Source: Colivivens sp963626085
Lineage (GTDB): Bacteria; Bacteroidota; Bacteroidia; Bacteroidales; Bacteroidaceae
Direction: 5' to 3'
NCBI GenBank assembly: GCA_963626085.1
Contig: CAVFVJ010000015.1
Coordinates: 80,639-144,638 of the forward strand
Length of the DNA stretch: 64,000 nucleotides
A program made the position numbers and the translations under genes. Shown here piece by piece: positions 49,997 through 59,190 of the stretch. Each line of letters starts with the position of its first letter. Position 1 is the stretch's first letter. The notes beneath the pieces are model-generated. The model was not told the DNA's origin. It ran no database searches and worked only from the letters and a program-made list of their open reading frames with translations.

Positions 49997-51760
49997 CTAC
50001 AAATTAAATTTTATAACGTAAGGCATTGCGGTCTGAATATAGTCACGGTTGTCCAACTCTTTCACAGAACGCAGCACACTATAAAACTCGCCTAAACTAT
50101 TCCTCAACTCATAATCAATCTGTCCCATTCCTAACATCCGTCCTAATAAGTTACCCCAGACATCTGTCTTCATCGGATATTCAACTACAGAACAGTGTTT
50201 CAAATTCGCCCGTTTTTTTGCTACGGACACTGCGTCTTGTAGTCCTCCCAACTGGTCGACGAGCCCCAGTTGCCTTGCATGGAGTCCAGTCCACACCCGT
50301 CCTTCTCCAATCACTTTGATTGAGTCCTGCGGTATATCACGACCGTCGGCACAACGCTTGGTAAAGAGTTCATAACCACGATTGACATATCCCTGAAGAA
50401 GTCTTGACTCTCCATCATTCATCTGACGGTAAAGGCTACCGAAATCTGAGTACTCATTGGTCTTGACAGTGGAGAAATGTAAACCGAGCTTATCCTCCAG
50501 CAGTTCGCCTGCATCGGGAATCATACCAAAGATACCTATTGAACCTGTAATGGTCGTCGGTTCAGCGACAATCCAATCTGCGGCACATGAGATATAATAG
50601 CCTCCGCTGGCAGCATATCCGCCCATAGAAACCACGATAGGTTTCTTAGCTTTTATATTCATGACTTGATGCCATATCTGTTCAGCCGCATAGGCACTTC
50701 CTCCAGGTGAATTGACTCTCAAAACCACCGCCTTGATGTTGTCGTCCTCTGCAAGCAACTTAAGGTCTTCAACCACCTGACTACCTATAATCTGCGACTC
50801 TGAATATAGCGATGAAACTTGGTCTTGTATGATATTGCCAGTAGCATAATAGACTGCGATTTGGTTCGGCACATCACTCGTAGCTGGTTGCGCTGTCGTA
50901 AGAATGTCATACATACCTACTTCATTGTAACCTTCATCCCCACTCCCTATCATACGTGATATGATACCAGGCATTTCATCAATATATGCTGTCTTGTCGA
51001 CTATATGGTTTTTCCTGTAGTATGTGGCAGGCTTGAACATCAGCCCCTCTTCAACCAGTTCGTCCAAGCGAGATTTGTTTATCTTGCGCGACTCACTTAT
51101 ATCCGCTAACATCTCATCCCATATTTCACCTGTGAAGACCGTTGTTTGTTCCCTGTTGGCTACACTCATACTGTCAAGCATATACGGTTCTACTGCCGAC
51201 TTGTATGTACCGACCTTAAACACCTGCATGTTGACTCCAACCTTCTCAAGCAAATGGGTATAGTACATGGTTGTACTCGACAGACCGCTCAATTCTATCA
51301 TGCCACTAGGATTCACAATCAGCGAGTCAGCAACGCTACATACATAGTATGCTCCTTGTGTATAGTTGTCCGCATAAGCAACAATAAACTTGCCTGTTTC
51401 CTTGAAATCCTCAAGAACGTCCCTCAGTTCCTGCAACATGGCAGGAGCTGCTCCTGTAAAAGTTCTACACCTTATATATATACCTCTCACATTATGGTTC
51501 ATCTTTGCCAAGCGTATGGCACTGAACACATCATCAAGTCCTGTTGTATTAGAAGCACTTCCAAGGATTTCTCCAAGCGGGTCTGAAGAACCTCTGTCCG
51601 CGAGTGAACCATCCAGCTCTATAAGCATCACTGAATTTTTCCCGACATTCACTTTCGGGAAGAGCATCATACAGACGATTGCCATCATAAAGCAAAACAG
51701 TGTGCCTGCAGCTGCAATACCAGCAAGCGTTATCAGAATATATTTCCACACCTTTTTCAT
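49997..51760 (-). CDS. sppA: Signal peptide peptidase SppA, 67K type
   Basis: The 587-residue protein has an N-terminal membrane segment (about 8-33) and the two-domain layout of long SppA. The general-base Lys lies in VGTYKSAVEP in the first half, and the catalytic Ser in GGYAASGGYYIS in the second, with VNSPGGSAYAAEQIW before it. It digests leftover signal peptides in the membrane. It is 42 bases downstream of the GH105 gene and 6 bases upstream of lpxK. Confidence 0.95.
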   Translation of the reverse strand: MKKVWKYILITLAGIAAAGTLFCFMMAIVCMMLFPKVNVGKNSVMLIELDGSLADRGSSDPLGEILGSASNTTGLDDVFSAIRLAKMNHNVRGIYIRCRTFTGAAPAMLQELRDVLEDFKETGKFIVAYADNYTQGAYYVCSVADSLIVNPSGMIELSGLSSTTMYYTHLLEKVGVNMQVFKVGTYKSAVEPYMLDSMSVANREQTTVFTGEIWDEMLADISESRKINKSRLDELVEEGLMFKPATYYRKNHIVDKTAYIDEMPGIISRMIGSGDEGYNEVGMYDILTTAQPATSDVPNQIAVYYATGNIIQDQVSSLYSESQIIGSQVVEDLKLLAEDDNIKAVVLRVNSPGGSAYAAEQIWHQVMNIKAKKPIVVSMGGYAASGGYYISCAADWIVAEPTTITGSIGIFGMIPDAGELLEDKLGLHFSTVKTNEYSDFGSLYRQMNDGESRLLQGYVNRGYELFTKRCADGRDIPQDSIKVIGEGRVWTGLHARQLGLVDQLGGLQDAVSVAKKRANLKHCSVVEYPMKTDVWGNLLGRMLGMGQIDYELRNSLGEFYSVLRSVKELDNRDYIQTAMPYVIKFNL

Positions 51761-51802
51761 TGGAAGTCCAATTAAAGTATAGACAGACAGGGACTCGCCC
51801 AG

Positions 51803-52915
51803 TTATTTCAATGACTTATAATATTCACAGGCGGCAAGTAACCATGCACCTGTACCAAACGGATGTTGCGAAGATGCATCAGCCAAACGTGTGGGATCCG
51901 GTTTCTCACCAATCGGCTGCACATAACCAATACCTCCATCTGGTTGGAGAGCGACAGTTGTGAGATAAGTCCACGCCTTGTCAATCACCGGTTTGTATTC
52001 TTTGCCGTTCAGCAATCCGTTGTTCACGCCCCAAAGAAGCCCGTAAGTAAAGAAAGCAGTTCCACTTGTCTCATACCCAGGTGCATCATCCTCACACAAC
52101 ATCGACCGAGACCAGTAACCTTCCGCCTGCTGGCATCCAGCAACAGCCTTTGCCAATTGCTGAAACCGCTGCACGTAGAAGGGTCGGTACTTACTGTCCT
52201 TTGGCAGATCTTGCAAAACCTTGGCAAGTCCGGCAAGCACCCAACCATCGCCACGTGCCCAAAAACTCTTGCCCTCGCCGCATGCAGTCTTCACCTTAGG
52301 ATAAACATACTTGCCGTCACGATAGTATAGGTGTGCATCCTGATCGAACAATAGGTTGTCTGTCCATCTGAAACATTCGTACTGTTTGTCTAGCAGTTGC
52401 TGGTTATGGGTCACAGTATAGAGTTTGGTGAATATAGGGAATCCCATGTAGAGAGCATCCGCCCACCACCAGTAGTCCACTTTATCTGATTTAGCCTGAT
52501 ACATCATCACTTCCAGAGCGCGCTGTATACGCTCTGCACGATGCTCCTGTTTGTATAAGTCGATATAAACTTGGAAGCAAATCTGCCAGTCGGCGAAGAG
52601 TACATAGTCCATACCCTCACCATAAGTGGCATATTTCCATTTGCTTTTGTCCGTCTGTGTTGCACCCTTCCAGTGATTATACTCAGCCCATTCAAGCGCA
52701 TAGTCCAGATAATCCTGTCTACCGGTCAGTTCATATACAGCCTGGTTACCAGTGAAGTAAGCCGCATTGTCCCAAAAGGCGCGACAACGCGCAGTCCGTG
52801 TTGCTTGCCAGTGGTCATTCACTTTCTCAATAAGTCCCAAAGTCTCCTCCTTTGTCTGTCCATACGATGCCAGTGCAAACACACAAGCCGCCGCAAAGAG
52901 TACCGATTTCTTCAT
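51803..52915 (-). CDS. Exported GH88/GH105 unsaturated glycuronyl hydrolase
   Basis: The 370-residue protein has a signal peptide ending in ALASYGQ and an alpha/alpha-barrel. Its motifs are CRAFWDNAAYFTGN, YGEGMDYVLFADWQICFQ, DYWWWADALYMGFP (with the Asp expected to be catalytic), FWARGDGWVLAGLAKVL and YETSGTAFFTYGLLWG. These fit GH105, which removes the unsaturated uronate left by pectin lyases. Such uronates enter pathways near the uxuAB genes found at 18.5-20.5 kb, though the two loci are 30 kb apart. It has its own promoter and heads a unit of otherwise unrelated envelope genes. Confidence 0.9.
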   Translation of the reverse strand: MKKSVLFAAACVFALASYGQTKEETLGLIEKVNDHWQATRTARCRAFWDNAAYFTGNQAVYELTGRQDYLDYALEWAEYNHWKGATQTDKSKWKYATYGEGMDYVLFADWQICFQVYIDLYKQEHRAERIQRALEVMMYQAKSDKVDYWWWADALYMGFPIFTKLYTVTHNQQLLDKQYECFRWTDNLLFDQDAHLYYRDGKYVYPKVKTACGEGKSFWARGDGWVLAGLAKVLQDLPKDSKYRPFYVQRFQQLAKAVAGCQQAEGYWSRSMLCEDDAPGYETSGTAFFTYGLLWGVNNGLLNGKEYKPVIDKAWTYLTTVALQPDGGIGYVQPIGEKPDPTRLADASSQHPFGTGAWLLAACEYYKSLK

Positions 52916-52936
52916 ATTGTTACTGTTTTATCTTCG

Positions 52937-52944
52937 CAAAGATA
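52937..52944 (-). promoter_or_regulatory. Promoter -7 element of the GH105-sppA-lpxK unit
   Basis: TATCTTTG (52944 to 52937) on the minus strand, 22 bases before the ATG. Confidence 0.65.
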
Positions 52945-53039
52945 CAAATAAATAGAACAACCGGACACAACAACACCGATTAATTTCGCATTTCATGTGA
53001 ATATACCGTTACAGGTTTGCCCATCTAAAATATTAAATG

Positions 53040-53047
53040 TAACTTTG
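53040..53047 (+). promoter_or_regulatory. Promoter -7 element of the hpt operon
   Basis: TAACTTTG at 53040-53047. The GTG at 53047 overlaps it and cannot be the start. Confidence 0.65.
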
Positions 53048-53070
53048 TGGTGAAATTCAAACGGAAAACC

Positions 53071-53655
53071 ATGTTATTTACAACAACCCAAACCTCTGAA
53101 GGCTGTGCTGGTGTGGACAAGATACACATACTGGACAAGGACTTCGGCATATCCATTACAGAAGAAACGATACAGAACCACGTGAAGAAGGTGGCAGACA
53201 AGCTCAACAAAGACTACAAGGGCAAAAGTCCCATCTTTGTGTGCATCCTCAATGGAGCGTTTATGTTTGCAGCAGATCTCGTGCGCTATCTCGACTTCCA
53301 ACCCACGGTAACCTTCGCGCGTTTCTCGTCCTATCAGGGCACAGAAACCACCGGAGTGGTAAAAGAACTGTTAGGAGTAACGGATGACTTGAACGGCAAG
53401 GATGTGGTAATCGTCGAGGACATCGTAGATACTGGCATCACTATGAAAAAGTTGTTGCCCTTGTTCAAGGAAAAAGGGGCAGCCTCTTTGGAGATAGCCT
53501 GTTTCTTGAGAAAGCCTGGAAAGCTGAAAGTGGATCTTGATATCAAATATTGCGCCATGGACATCCCTGACGACTTCATAGTTGGCTACGGTCTCGACTA
53601 TGACGGCTATGGAAGGAATTACAAGGACATATATACAGTTATTGACAACAAGTAA
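53071..53655 (+). CDS. hpt: Hypoxanthine phosphoribosyltransferase
   Basis: The 194-residue enzyme has FVCILNGAFMFAADL, TFARFSSYQGT, VVIVEDIVDTGITM (the PRPP-binding loop) and DDFIVGYGLDYDGYGRN. It salvages hypoxanthine and guanine with PRPP. The ATG at 53071 follows the predicted transcript start by about 17 bases. The gene heads the unit hpt-adk-obg-pgeF. Confidence 0.95.
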   Translation: MLFTTTQTSEGCAGVDKIHILDKDFGISITEETIQNHVKKVADKLNKDYKGKSPIFVCILNGAFMFAADLVRYLDFQPTVTFARFSSYQGTETTGVVKELLGVTDDLNGKDVVIVEDIVDTGITMKKLLPLFKEKGAASLEIACFLRKPGKLKVDLDIKYCAMDIPDDFIVGYGLDYDGYGRNYKDIYTVIDNK

Positions 53656-53681
53656 ATACAAACATAACAAGCAAAAAGACA

Positions 53682-54254
53682 ATGAAGAATATAATCATCT
53701 TCGGTGCGCCAGGTTCTGGCAAAGGCACCTACAGCGACGAGATTGTCAAGCGTTACGAAATGGGACACATCTCAACAGGAGACGTACTCCGCAGTGAAAT
53801 CAAAATGGGAACAGAACTTGGCAAGATTGCGAAGGGATACACCGAAAACGGACAACTTATCCCGGATGACTTGATGATAGACATCCTCGCAAAGACCTAC
53901 GATGCACAACCGGAGGGCAAGGGAGTGATATTCGACGGTTTCCCACGCACCATCGCACAGGCTGAAGCACTGAAGAAAATGTTGGCAGATAGGAAGCATG
54001 ACATGGGTGTCATGATTGAACTTATCGTCGACGAAGAGACTCTGCTCTCACGTCTTCTCAACCGCGCCAAGGAACAGGGACGCGCTGACGACAACGAGGA
54101 GACTATCAAGAAACGCTTTGAGGTGTACCGTAACCAGACCGCCCCATTGGCAGAGTGGTTTGAGAAAGAAGGTATCCGCCATTCATTTACATGGAACGGC
54201 AGCAAGGATGAGATGCTTGATAGCATATTCAGTTTCCTCGACTCACTGAAATAG
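53682..54254 (+). CDS. adk: Adenylate kinase
   Basis: The 190-residue protein has IIFGAPGSGKGTYS, HISTGDVLRSE, FDGFPRTIAQAEAL and RADDNEETIKKRFEVY. It is the short form without a zinc-type LID insert. It interconverts AMP, ADP and ATP. It starts 26 bases after hpt and is followed 58 bases later by obg. Confidence 0.97.
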   Translation: MKNIIIFGAPGSGKGTYSDEIVKRYEMGHISTGDVLRSEIKMGTELGKIAKGYTENGQLIPDDLMIDILAKTYDAQPEGKGVIFDGFPRTIAQAEALKKMLADRKHDMGVMIELIVDEETLLSRLLNRAKEQGRADDNEETIKKRFEVYRNQTAPLAEWFEKEGIRHSFTWNGSKDEMLDSIFSFLDSLK

Positions 54255-54312
54255 AATTATCACTGATTGATCAACACCAGATTGACATAGACCACAAGAA
54301 AGCTGGAAGGTT

Positions 54313-55464
54313 ATGGAAACCAATTTCATTGACTACGTAAAGATTTACTGTCGTTCTGGTAAGGGAGGACGCGGTTCTGCGCATCTACACCGGGCCAAAT
54401 ACATGCCAAAAGGAGGTCCTGACGGTGGCAACGGTGGCAATGGAGGAAGTGTGATACTACGCGGCAACCGCAACTACTGGACACTACTCCACCTTCGCTA
54501 TGACCGACATGCATACGCTGAGCATGGTGGCAACGGCTCAAAAGATAAGAGTACAGGCCGGAAAGGTACGGACAAAATTCTGGATGTGCCCTGTGGTACC
54601 GTGGCATATAACGCAGAAACTGGCGAATACCTGTGTGACGTGACTGAGCACGGACAGGAAGTGGTACTACTGAAAGGCGGACGGGGAGGACTCGGAAACA
54701 TCAACTTCGCAACACCCACCAATCAGGCTCCACGCTATGCGCAGCCGGGAGAACCCATGCAGGAGATGGAGGTCATTCTCGAACTGAAGTTGCTTGCCGA
54801 TGTGGGTCTGGTAGGATTTCCCAATGCAGGTAAGTCTACTCTCGTGTCGGCACTGTCATCGGCAAAGCCCAAAATAGCGAACTATCCTTTCACAACACTG
54901 GAACCGTCACTGGGAATCGTGTCATACAGGGACAACAAGTCATTCGTCATGGCTGACATCCCTGGAATCATCGAAGGTGCCAGTCAAGGAAAAGGACTGG
55001 GTCTGCGTTTCCTCAGACACATAGAACGCAATTCACTCCTGCTGTTCATGGTTCCTGGAGACACCGACGACATAAAACATGAATACGAGGTACTGCTGAA
55101 CGAACTGACCACATTCAACCCAGAGCTACTGGACAAAGGACGAGTACTGGCAATCACCAAATGTGACTTGCTCGACAACGAGTTGATGGACATGTTGAAG
55201 GACACCTTACCAGAGGACATACCTGTCGTATTCATATCGGCGGTCACTGGTTACGGACTCAATGAACTGAAAGATTTGCTGTGGCAGGAGATGAACAGCG
55301 AAAGCAACAAGATTGCTGCCATCACCACCCAAGAGACGATTGTCCATCACTCCAAAGACTACCTCAGATTACAAGAGGACTTTGCGGACGACGAACCAGA
55401 GACAGACAGCGAGGAATTCGACGACATCGATGATTTGGAGGATTTCGAATATGAAGATGATTGA
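54313..55464 (+). CDS. obg: GTPase ObgE/CgtA
   Basis: The 383-residue protein has the Gly-rich Obg fold in the first 160 residues (GKGGRGSAHLHRAKY, GGPDGGNGGNGG, KGGRGGLGNINFAT). The GTPase domain has GFPNAGKSTLVSALS, FTTLEPSLG, DIPGIIEGA and TKCD. The tail is rich in Asp and Glu. Obg acts in late assembly of the large ribosomal subunit. The final 14 bases overlap the next gene. Confidence 0.97.
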   Translation: METNFIDYVKIYCRSGKGGRGSAHLHRAKYMPKGGPDGGNGGNGGSVILRGNRNYWTLLHLRYDRHAYAEHGGNGSKDKSTGRKGTDKILDVPCGTVAYNAETGEYLCDVTEHGQEVVLLKGGRGGLGNINFATPTNQAPRYAQPGEPMQEMEVILELKLLADVGLVGFPNAGKSTLVSALSSAKPKIANYPFTTLEPSLGIVSYRDNKSFVMADIPGIIEGASQGKGLGLRFLRHIERNSLLLFMVPGDTDDIKHEYEVLLNELTTFNPELLDKGRVLAITKCDLLDNELMDMLKDTLPEDIPVVFISAVTGYGLNELKDLLWQEMNSESNKIAAITTQETIVHHSKDYLRLQEDFADDEPETDSEEFDDIDDLEDFEYEDD

Positions 55465-56263
55465 CCATCTGTTGGAGTACAACATACATGACAATGTAAC
55501 CGCTTTCACAACCACACGTGAAGGCGGTTGCAGTATCGGGGCATATTCGTCTTTCAACGCCAACATGTATTGTGGCGATGACCCTGCACACGTGAATGAA
55601 AACCGCAACACACTATGCGACAAGTTATATATCGAGCGAAACAGGCTTATCATCCCACACCAAACACACAGTACTAATATACTTGTCATCAACAAGGAGT
55701 TCTTGTCACTTACTGACATAGGACGTAAATCCATGCTTGAGAGTATTGACGCACTCGTATCAGACGAGAGGGAAACGGCAATATGTGTGTCTACAGCCGA
55801 CTGTGTACCAGTCATTGTCTACGACAAACGTCATCATGCTGCTGCAGCGATACATGCAGGATGGCGCGGCACAGTCAACCGAATTGTCGAAAAAACAATT
55901 GAAAAGATGCACGAGGTGTACGGAACTAATGGAAAGGACTGTATGGCTATCATCGGACCCAGCATCAGTATCGACAACTTTGAGGTCGGAGATGAGGTCT
56001 ATGACGCATTCAAGAATGCAGGGTTCAACATGGAAGCGATTGCAAGACTGCAACCTACCATGAATGCTTTGGACTGTCAAAGGACGAAATGGCACATAGA
56101 CCTGTGGGAGTGCAACAAGAGACAACTCATGGAGAAAAACATAGATGCCGGCAACATATTCGTCACCGGCATCTGCACTTATAAAAATTCTGAAATGTTC
56201 TTCTCTGCTCGGAAGTTAGGGATACAGTCCGGCAGATTACTTACAGGCATCATTCTAAGATAA
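55451..56263 (+). CDS. pgeF: Peptidoglycan editing factor / purine nucleoside phosphorylase YfiH type
   Basis: From the ATG at 55451 the protein has 270 residues with TTREGGCSIG, IIPHQTHSTN, STADCVPVIVYD, AIHAGWRGTVNR and IIGPSISIDNFEVG. These are the zinc-binding Cys and His motifs of the laccase-domain (PgeF/YlmD) family. Members act on purine nucleosides and, in E. coli, correct errors in muropeptide synthesis. It overlaps obg by 14 bases at the start and the convergent M61 gene by 14 bases at the end. Confidence 0.92.
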   Translation: MKMIDHLLEYNIHDNVTAFTTTREGGCSIGAYSSFNANMYCGDDPAHVNENRNTLCDKLYIERNRLIIPHQTHSTNILVINKEFLSLTDIGRKSMLESIDALVSDERETAICVSTADCVPVIVYDKRHHAAAAIHAGWRGTVNRIVEKTIEKMHEVYGTNGKDCMAIIGPSISIDNFEVGDEVYDAFKNAGFNMEAIARLQPTMNALDCQRTKWHIDLWECNKRQLMEKNIDAGNIFVTGICTYKNSEMFFSARKLGIQSGRLLTGIILR

Positions 56264-57776
56264 TCGCCTTGCGTATCTTTGACTGTTGCTTGTCTATCTT
56301 GTCTAGTTTATACAATTGCCACGTACTGCGATTAATACCCAATCCTGCAGGCTTCAGCAACGATTCATAATCTATGGCATCGGTCGTGTCAACATATCTG
56401 CGCAACAGTGTAAGCGGTTGTCCAGCCACTTCTGATGCTGTCTGCCAAAACTCCTCTTCTGTGAATCCACGCCCTTGTTCCTTACAATAACGGTTGTACA
56501 GTAAACGCATCAAGTCGTCAAGTCCTTTCTTGCAGTCAGTAAGTCTGCGAATCTCTATGTCGAAGAACAATCCGAAGTACGGACCTTTGTCATAATATGA
56601 GATAACATTTTCCGAGTGATTGAAGAAATTGAGCCATATATCATAGCTACTCTGGCGCAGACTCATATGTTTCTGTCCTTCAGCATTCTCAATGGTGCGG
56701 ATAGAGCCCGAGAAGTCTTTAAGGAAATAATCAGCATCAATGAGTCCGCAGCTCAACAGAATCCGGTTCTCATAATAGCATGTGAAGCCCTCGCTGACCC
56801 ACAACAATGGAGTATAACACTCACGGCTATAGTCGAACGGACCCAACTCATAAGGACGTATACTCTTTACATTATAAAGATGGAAGTACTCATGTGCCAC
56901 GAACGAGAGATGGCGCAAGTAGTCCTGTCTGTTTTCAAACTTATATGAACCAGAAGTGTAGCATGCTTGAGAATTGAGGTGTTCAAGTCCTCCACCACCA
57001 CTTCCAAGATGGATAAGGCAATAGTTGTCGTAGGGTACATCACCTATTATACGTGTAGTTTCACTCACGACCTTCTTGAAATCCTCCTTGAAGGATGTCT
57101 CACTGTATCCTTCAGGTGTCAGAAGCGCGAACTCATAGTCATGCCCCTCATGGTTAAAATACTCCACATATTGGTTGCCCAACAGTACTGGAGAGTCAAA
57201 CAGTACGTCGAAGTCTGGTGCGTGAAACGTACGTTGCGCCCCTTCATTCTTCCCTACGGGTTTCAATCCAGTACTGGCCTGCTTAAACCCATCTGGCATT
57301 ACATAAGTCACGTCCACATCATGACCTTTGTCGTCCTTAAAATACATGAACACTCCGTTGGGTGCGATAAATACAGACTCGTCCTCTACATAACTGTCTG
57401 CAACAGAATGTTCCGTTGCCTTTACTCTGTAAGTGACATGTAGGGTTTTGTCCGTAATATCCACAGCCCACTGGTTTTTGGATGTCTTGGTCCAGTGGAA
57501 CGGATTTCCGTCGGCATCTGTTGCCTTGAAGTCCGACAAGTTCTTTGGATAATCCATTATCATGTAATAACCAGGAGCCCACACAGGCATCTCCAGTGTC
57601 ATCGTGCCATCAACAGTATTGTCGAATGCAACATCGAGAGTCACGTACAAATACTGTTTCTGTTGGTCTGCCCTGACCAAGTAATTCATTTTGTACCCAT
57701 TAGTTGCCCCCATTGCAATTGACAACATGAGTAACAGAGCCATTAGGTTTACCCTTTTCAATAGATTCATAAGCAT
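56250..57776 (-). CDS. M61-family metallopeptidase
   Basis: The 508-residue protein has a signal peptide (LMALLLMLSIAMGATNG), an N-terminal beta-domain (MPVWAPGYYMIMDYPKN) and the peptidase domain. The latter has GGGGLEHLNSQ, the zinc motif FVAHEYFHLYNVKSIRP and a Glu in LLWVSEGFTCYYE. M61 enzymes are glycyl aminopeptidase-like and exported. The PDZ domain found at the C-terminus of many relatives appears to be absent here. It probably acts in the periplasm on peptides. Confidence 0.9.
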   Translation of the reverse strand: MLMNLLKRVNLMALLLMLSIAMGATNGYKMNYLVRADQQKQYLYVTLDVAFDNTVDGTMTLEMPVWAPGYYMIMDYPKNLSDFKATDADGNPFHWTKTSKNQWAVDITDKTLHVTYRVKATEHSVADSYVEDESVFIAPNGVFMYFKDDKGHDVDVTYVMPDGFKQASTGLKPVGKNEGAQRTFHAPDFDVLFDSPVLLGNQYVEYFNHEGHDYEFALLTPEGYSETSFKEDFKKVVSETTRIIGDVPYDNYCLIHLGSGGGGLEHLNSQACYTSGSYKFENRQDYLRHLSFVAHEYFHLYNVKSIRPYELGPFDYSRECYTPLLWVSEGFTCYYENRILLSCGLIDADYFLKDFSGSIRTIENAEGQKHMSLRQSSYDIWLNFFNHSENVISYYDKGPYFGLFFDIEIRRLTDCKKGLDDLMRLLYNRYCKEQGRGFTEEEFWQTASEVAGQPLTLLRRYVDTTDAIDYESLLKPAGLGINRSTWQLYKLDKIDKQQSKIRKAIILE

Positions 57777-57855
57777 TGAATTAGTAGTTTATATTGTACA
57801 AACAACAGCAAACGCCCCTTAGCGTATCGCCCACAAGGGCTGTTTGACATGATTA

Positions 57856-59064
57856 TCATCCCTCATCATCTTCCTCCTCGTCATCTGGAATTGCCTCCAA
57901 GTCTTCAATTTGTGGATTTTCATCGTCCAACGAGATATCTTCATCATCCATTTCTTCATCCATATTCTCGTTGTCATCCACGTCCAAGTCTTCATCGTCA
58001 TCATCATCCTCTCCTCCGTCCTCTTCAGACTCATCATCCTTAAACTTACTGTTTGACATTGTGGACGACATAGAGAAATGCTCCTTCTCATACTTCGGTT
58101 TTTCCTTCAAGAATATAGCCTCAATCCATGTACCTCTGGCAATTTCCAAAGCCTCATACCCGTCAGATTTTCTCCTTTCGATTATTCCGCCTGCCCTATG
58201 CATTACAGACTCTGGAAGAGTGCTGCTGTCAACATAGAAAGCACTTTCAATAATATCCTGTATAGGAAGAGGAAGTCCTTTCCATCCTGTCCCCAAGTTA
58301 TTTTTCATCAGTTCGAGGACATCAGACGGTGTAAGATGCCATATATTCTCCATCGTCAGGTCGGTTACCTTCCTAATCTGGTGTTTGCGTATAGCAATGC
58401 CGTGGACGGTATCCTTGTCATTGTCCGGATAAGCGAATATCTTGAAGTTCGATTCCTCAAGTGAGGCGACCGCTTTATTGTCGGACAAGTCAATAAACTC
58501 TATATCATACACAGGACGTATGATATTCATGTATTTCACTTTTCTTTCCGCCCAATGCTCAGTCCGTTTTCCCTCAAGCAACATGTTGTAGATCTCGTCC
58601 ACATCCGTATCCCACACGTTACCCTTAGTGAGTTTGGCTATGGCTGCCTTATCGTCTGCTATGATGTGCGATACTGAAACAGACTCCTCATGAGCGTTTC
58701 TGGATGTTTTGGAATTTTTGGAAGCAGTCCCTCTCTGTTTCTTCTCTACAGGAACAGATGGCAATTTCTGCGCCACCGGCTGTAAATCATCATCATCGTC
58801 ATCTTCCGACTGAGTATATATAGCATCGTATTTGGCGAAAGGTGAAACCGAAGCTATACGCTCCAGTCTGTCACTGACGCTCTGTGAATCTGCTTCTTCC
58901 TTTGCTCTTATCTTGTCCATCTCCGATTCTGGCTTGGAGTCGGCAGAATCAGCTACTGGTTCATTTCCCCTCAGAACCCTCTTCTTTTGCTTCACAGGCT
59001 CTGCTGCCACTTCATTATCCTTAGGTACTGACTCTGATTGCACTTTATTTTTCTTAGCAGTCAT
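57856..59064 (-). CDS. Hypothetical protein with acidic tail
   Basis: The 402-residue protein has a charged, probably disordered N-terminus (about 1-130, with Lys/Glu-rich and Ser-rich parts and a DDDDDD run). A middle region of about 200 residues appears folded (KGNVWDTDVDEIYNMLLEG, HRAGGIIERRKSDGYEA, GTWIEAIFLKE). The tail of about 60 residues is nearly all Asp and Glu. I recognise no family. Acidic tails occur in proteins that bind nucleic acid-associated or basic partners, but this is only a general remark. The tail is encoded by GAT/GAC/GAA runs that may vary in length. It has its own promoter. Confidence 0.7.
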   Translation of the reverse strand: MTAKKNKVQSESVPKDNEVAAEPVKQKKRVLRGNEPVADSADSKPESEMDKIRAKEEADSQSVSDRLERIASVSPFAKYDAIYTQSEDDDDDDLQPVAQKLPSVPVEKKQRGTASKNSKTSRNAHEESVSVSHIIADDKAAIAKLTKGNVWDTDVDEIYNMLLEGKRTEHWAERKVKYMNIIRPVYDIEFIDLSDNKAVASLEESNFKIFAYPDNDKDTVHGIAIRKHQIRKVTDLTMENIWHLTPSDVLELMKNNLGTGWKGLPLPIQDIIESAFYVDSSTLPESVMHRAGGIIERRKSDGYEALEIARGTWIEAIFLKEKPKYEKEHFSMSSTMSNSKFKDDESEEDGGEDDDDDEDLDVDDNENMDEEMDDEDISLDDENPQIEDLEAIPDDEEEDDEG

Positions 59065-59141
59065 ATAATCTCAAATATTTGTATAAACTAAATTGATTTA
59101 TAACTATCGTCTGCCGACAGGCAGGTTGTCTAATTGGGATG

Positions 59142-59149
59142 CAAAATTA
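59142..59149 (-). promoter_or_regulatory. Promoter -7 element of the acidic-tail gene
   Basis: TAATTTTG (59149 to 59142) on the minus strand. A small hairpin CTGCC-GACA-GGCAG (59111-59124) lies in the leader. Confidence 0.6.
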
Positions 59150-59190
59150 CAATATAATTTTAAATACACAATGTTTTTACCGTTACTTTA

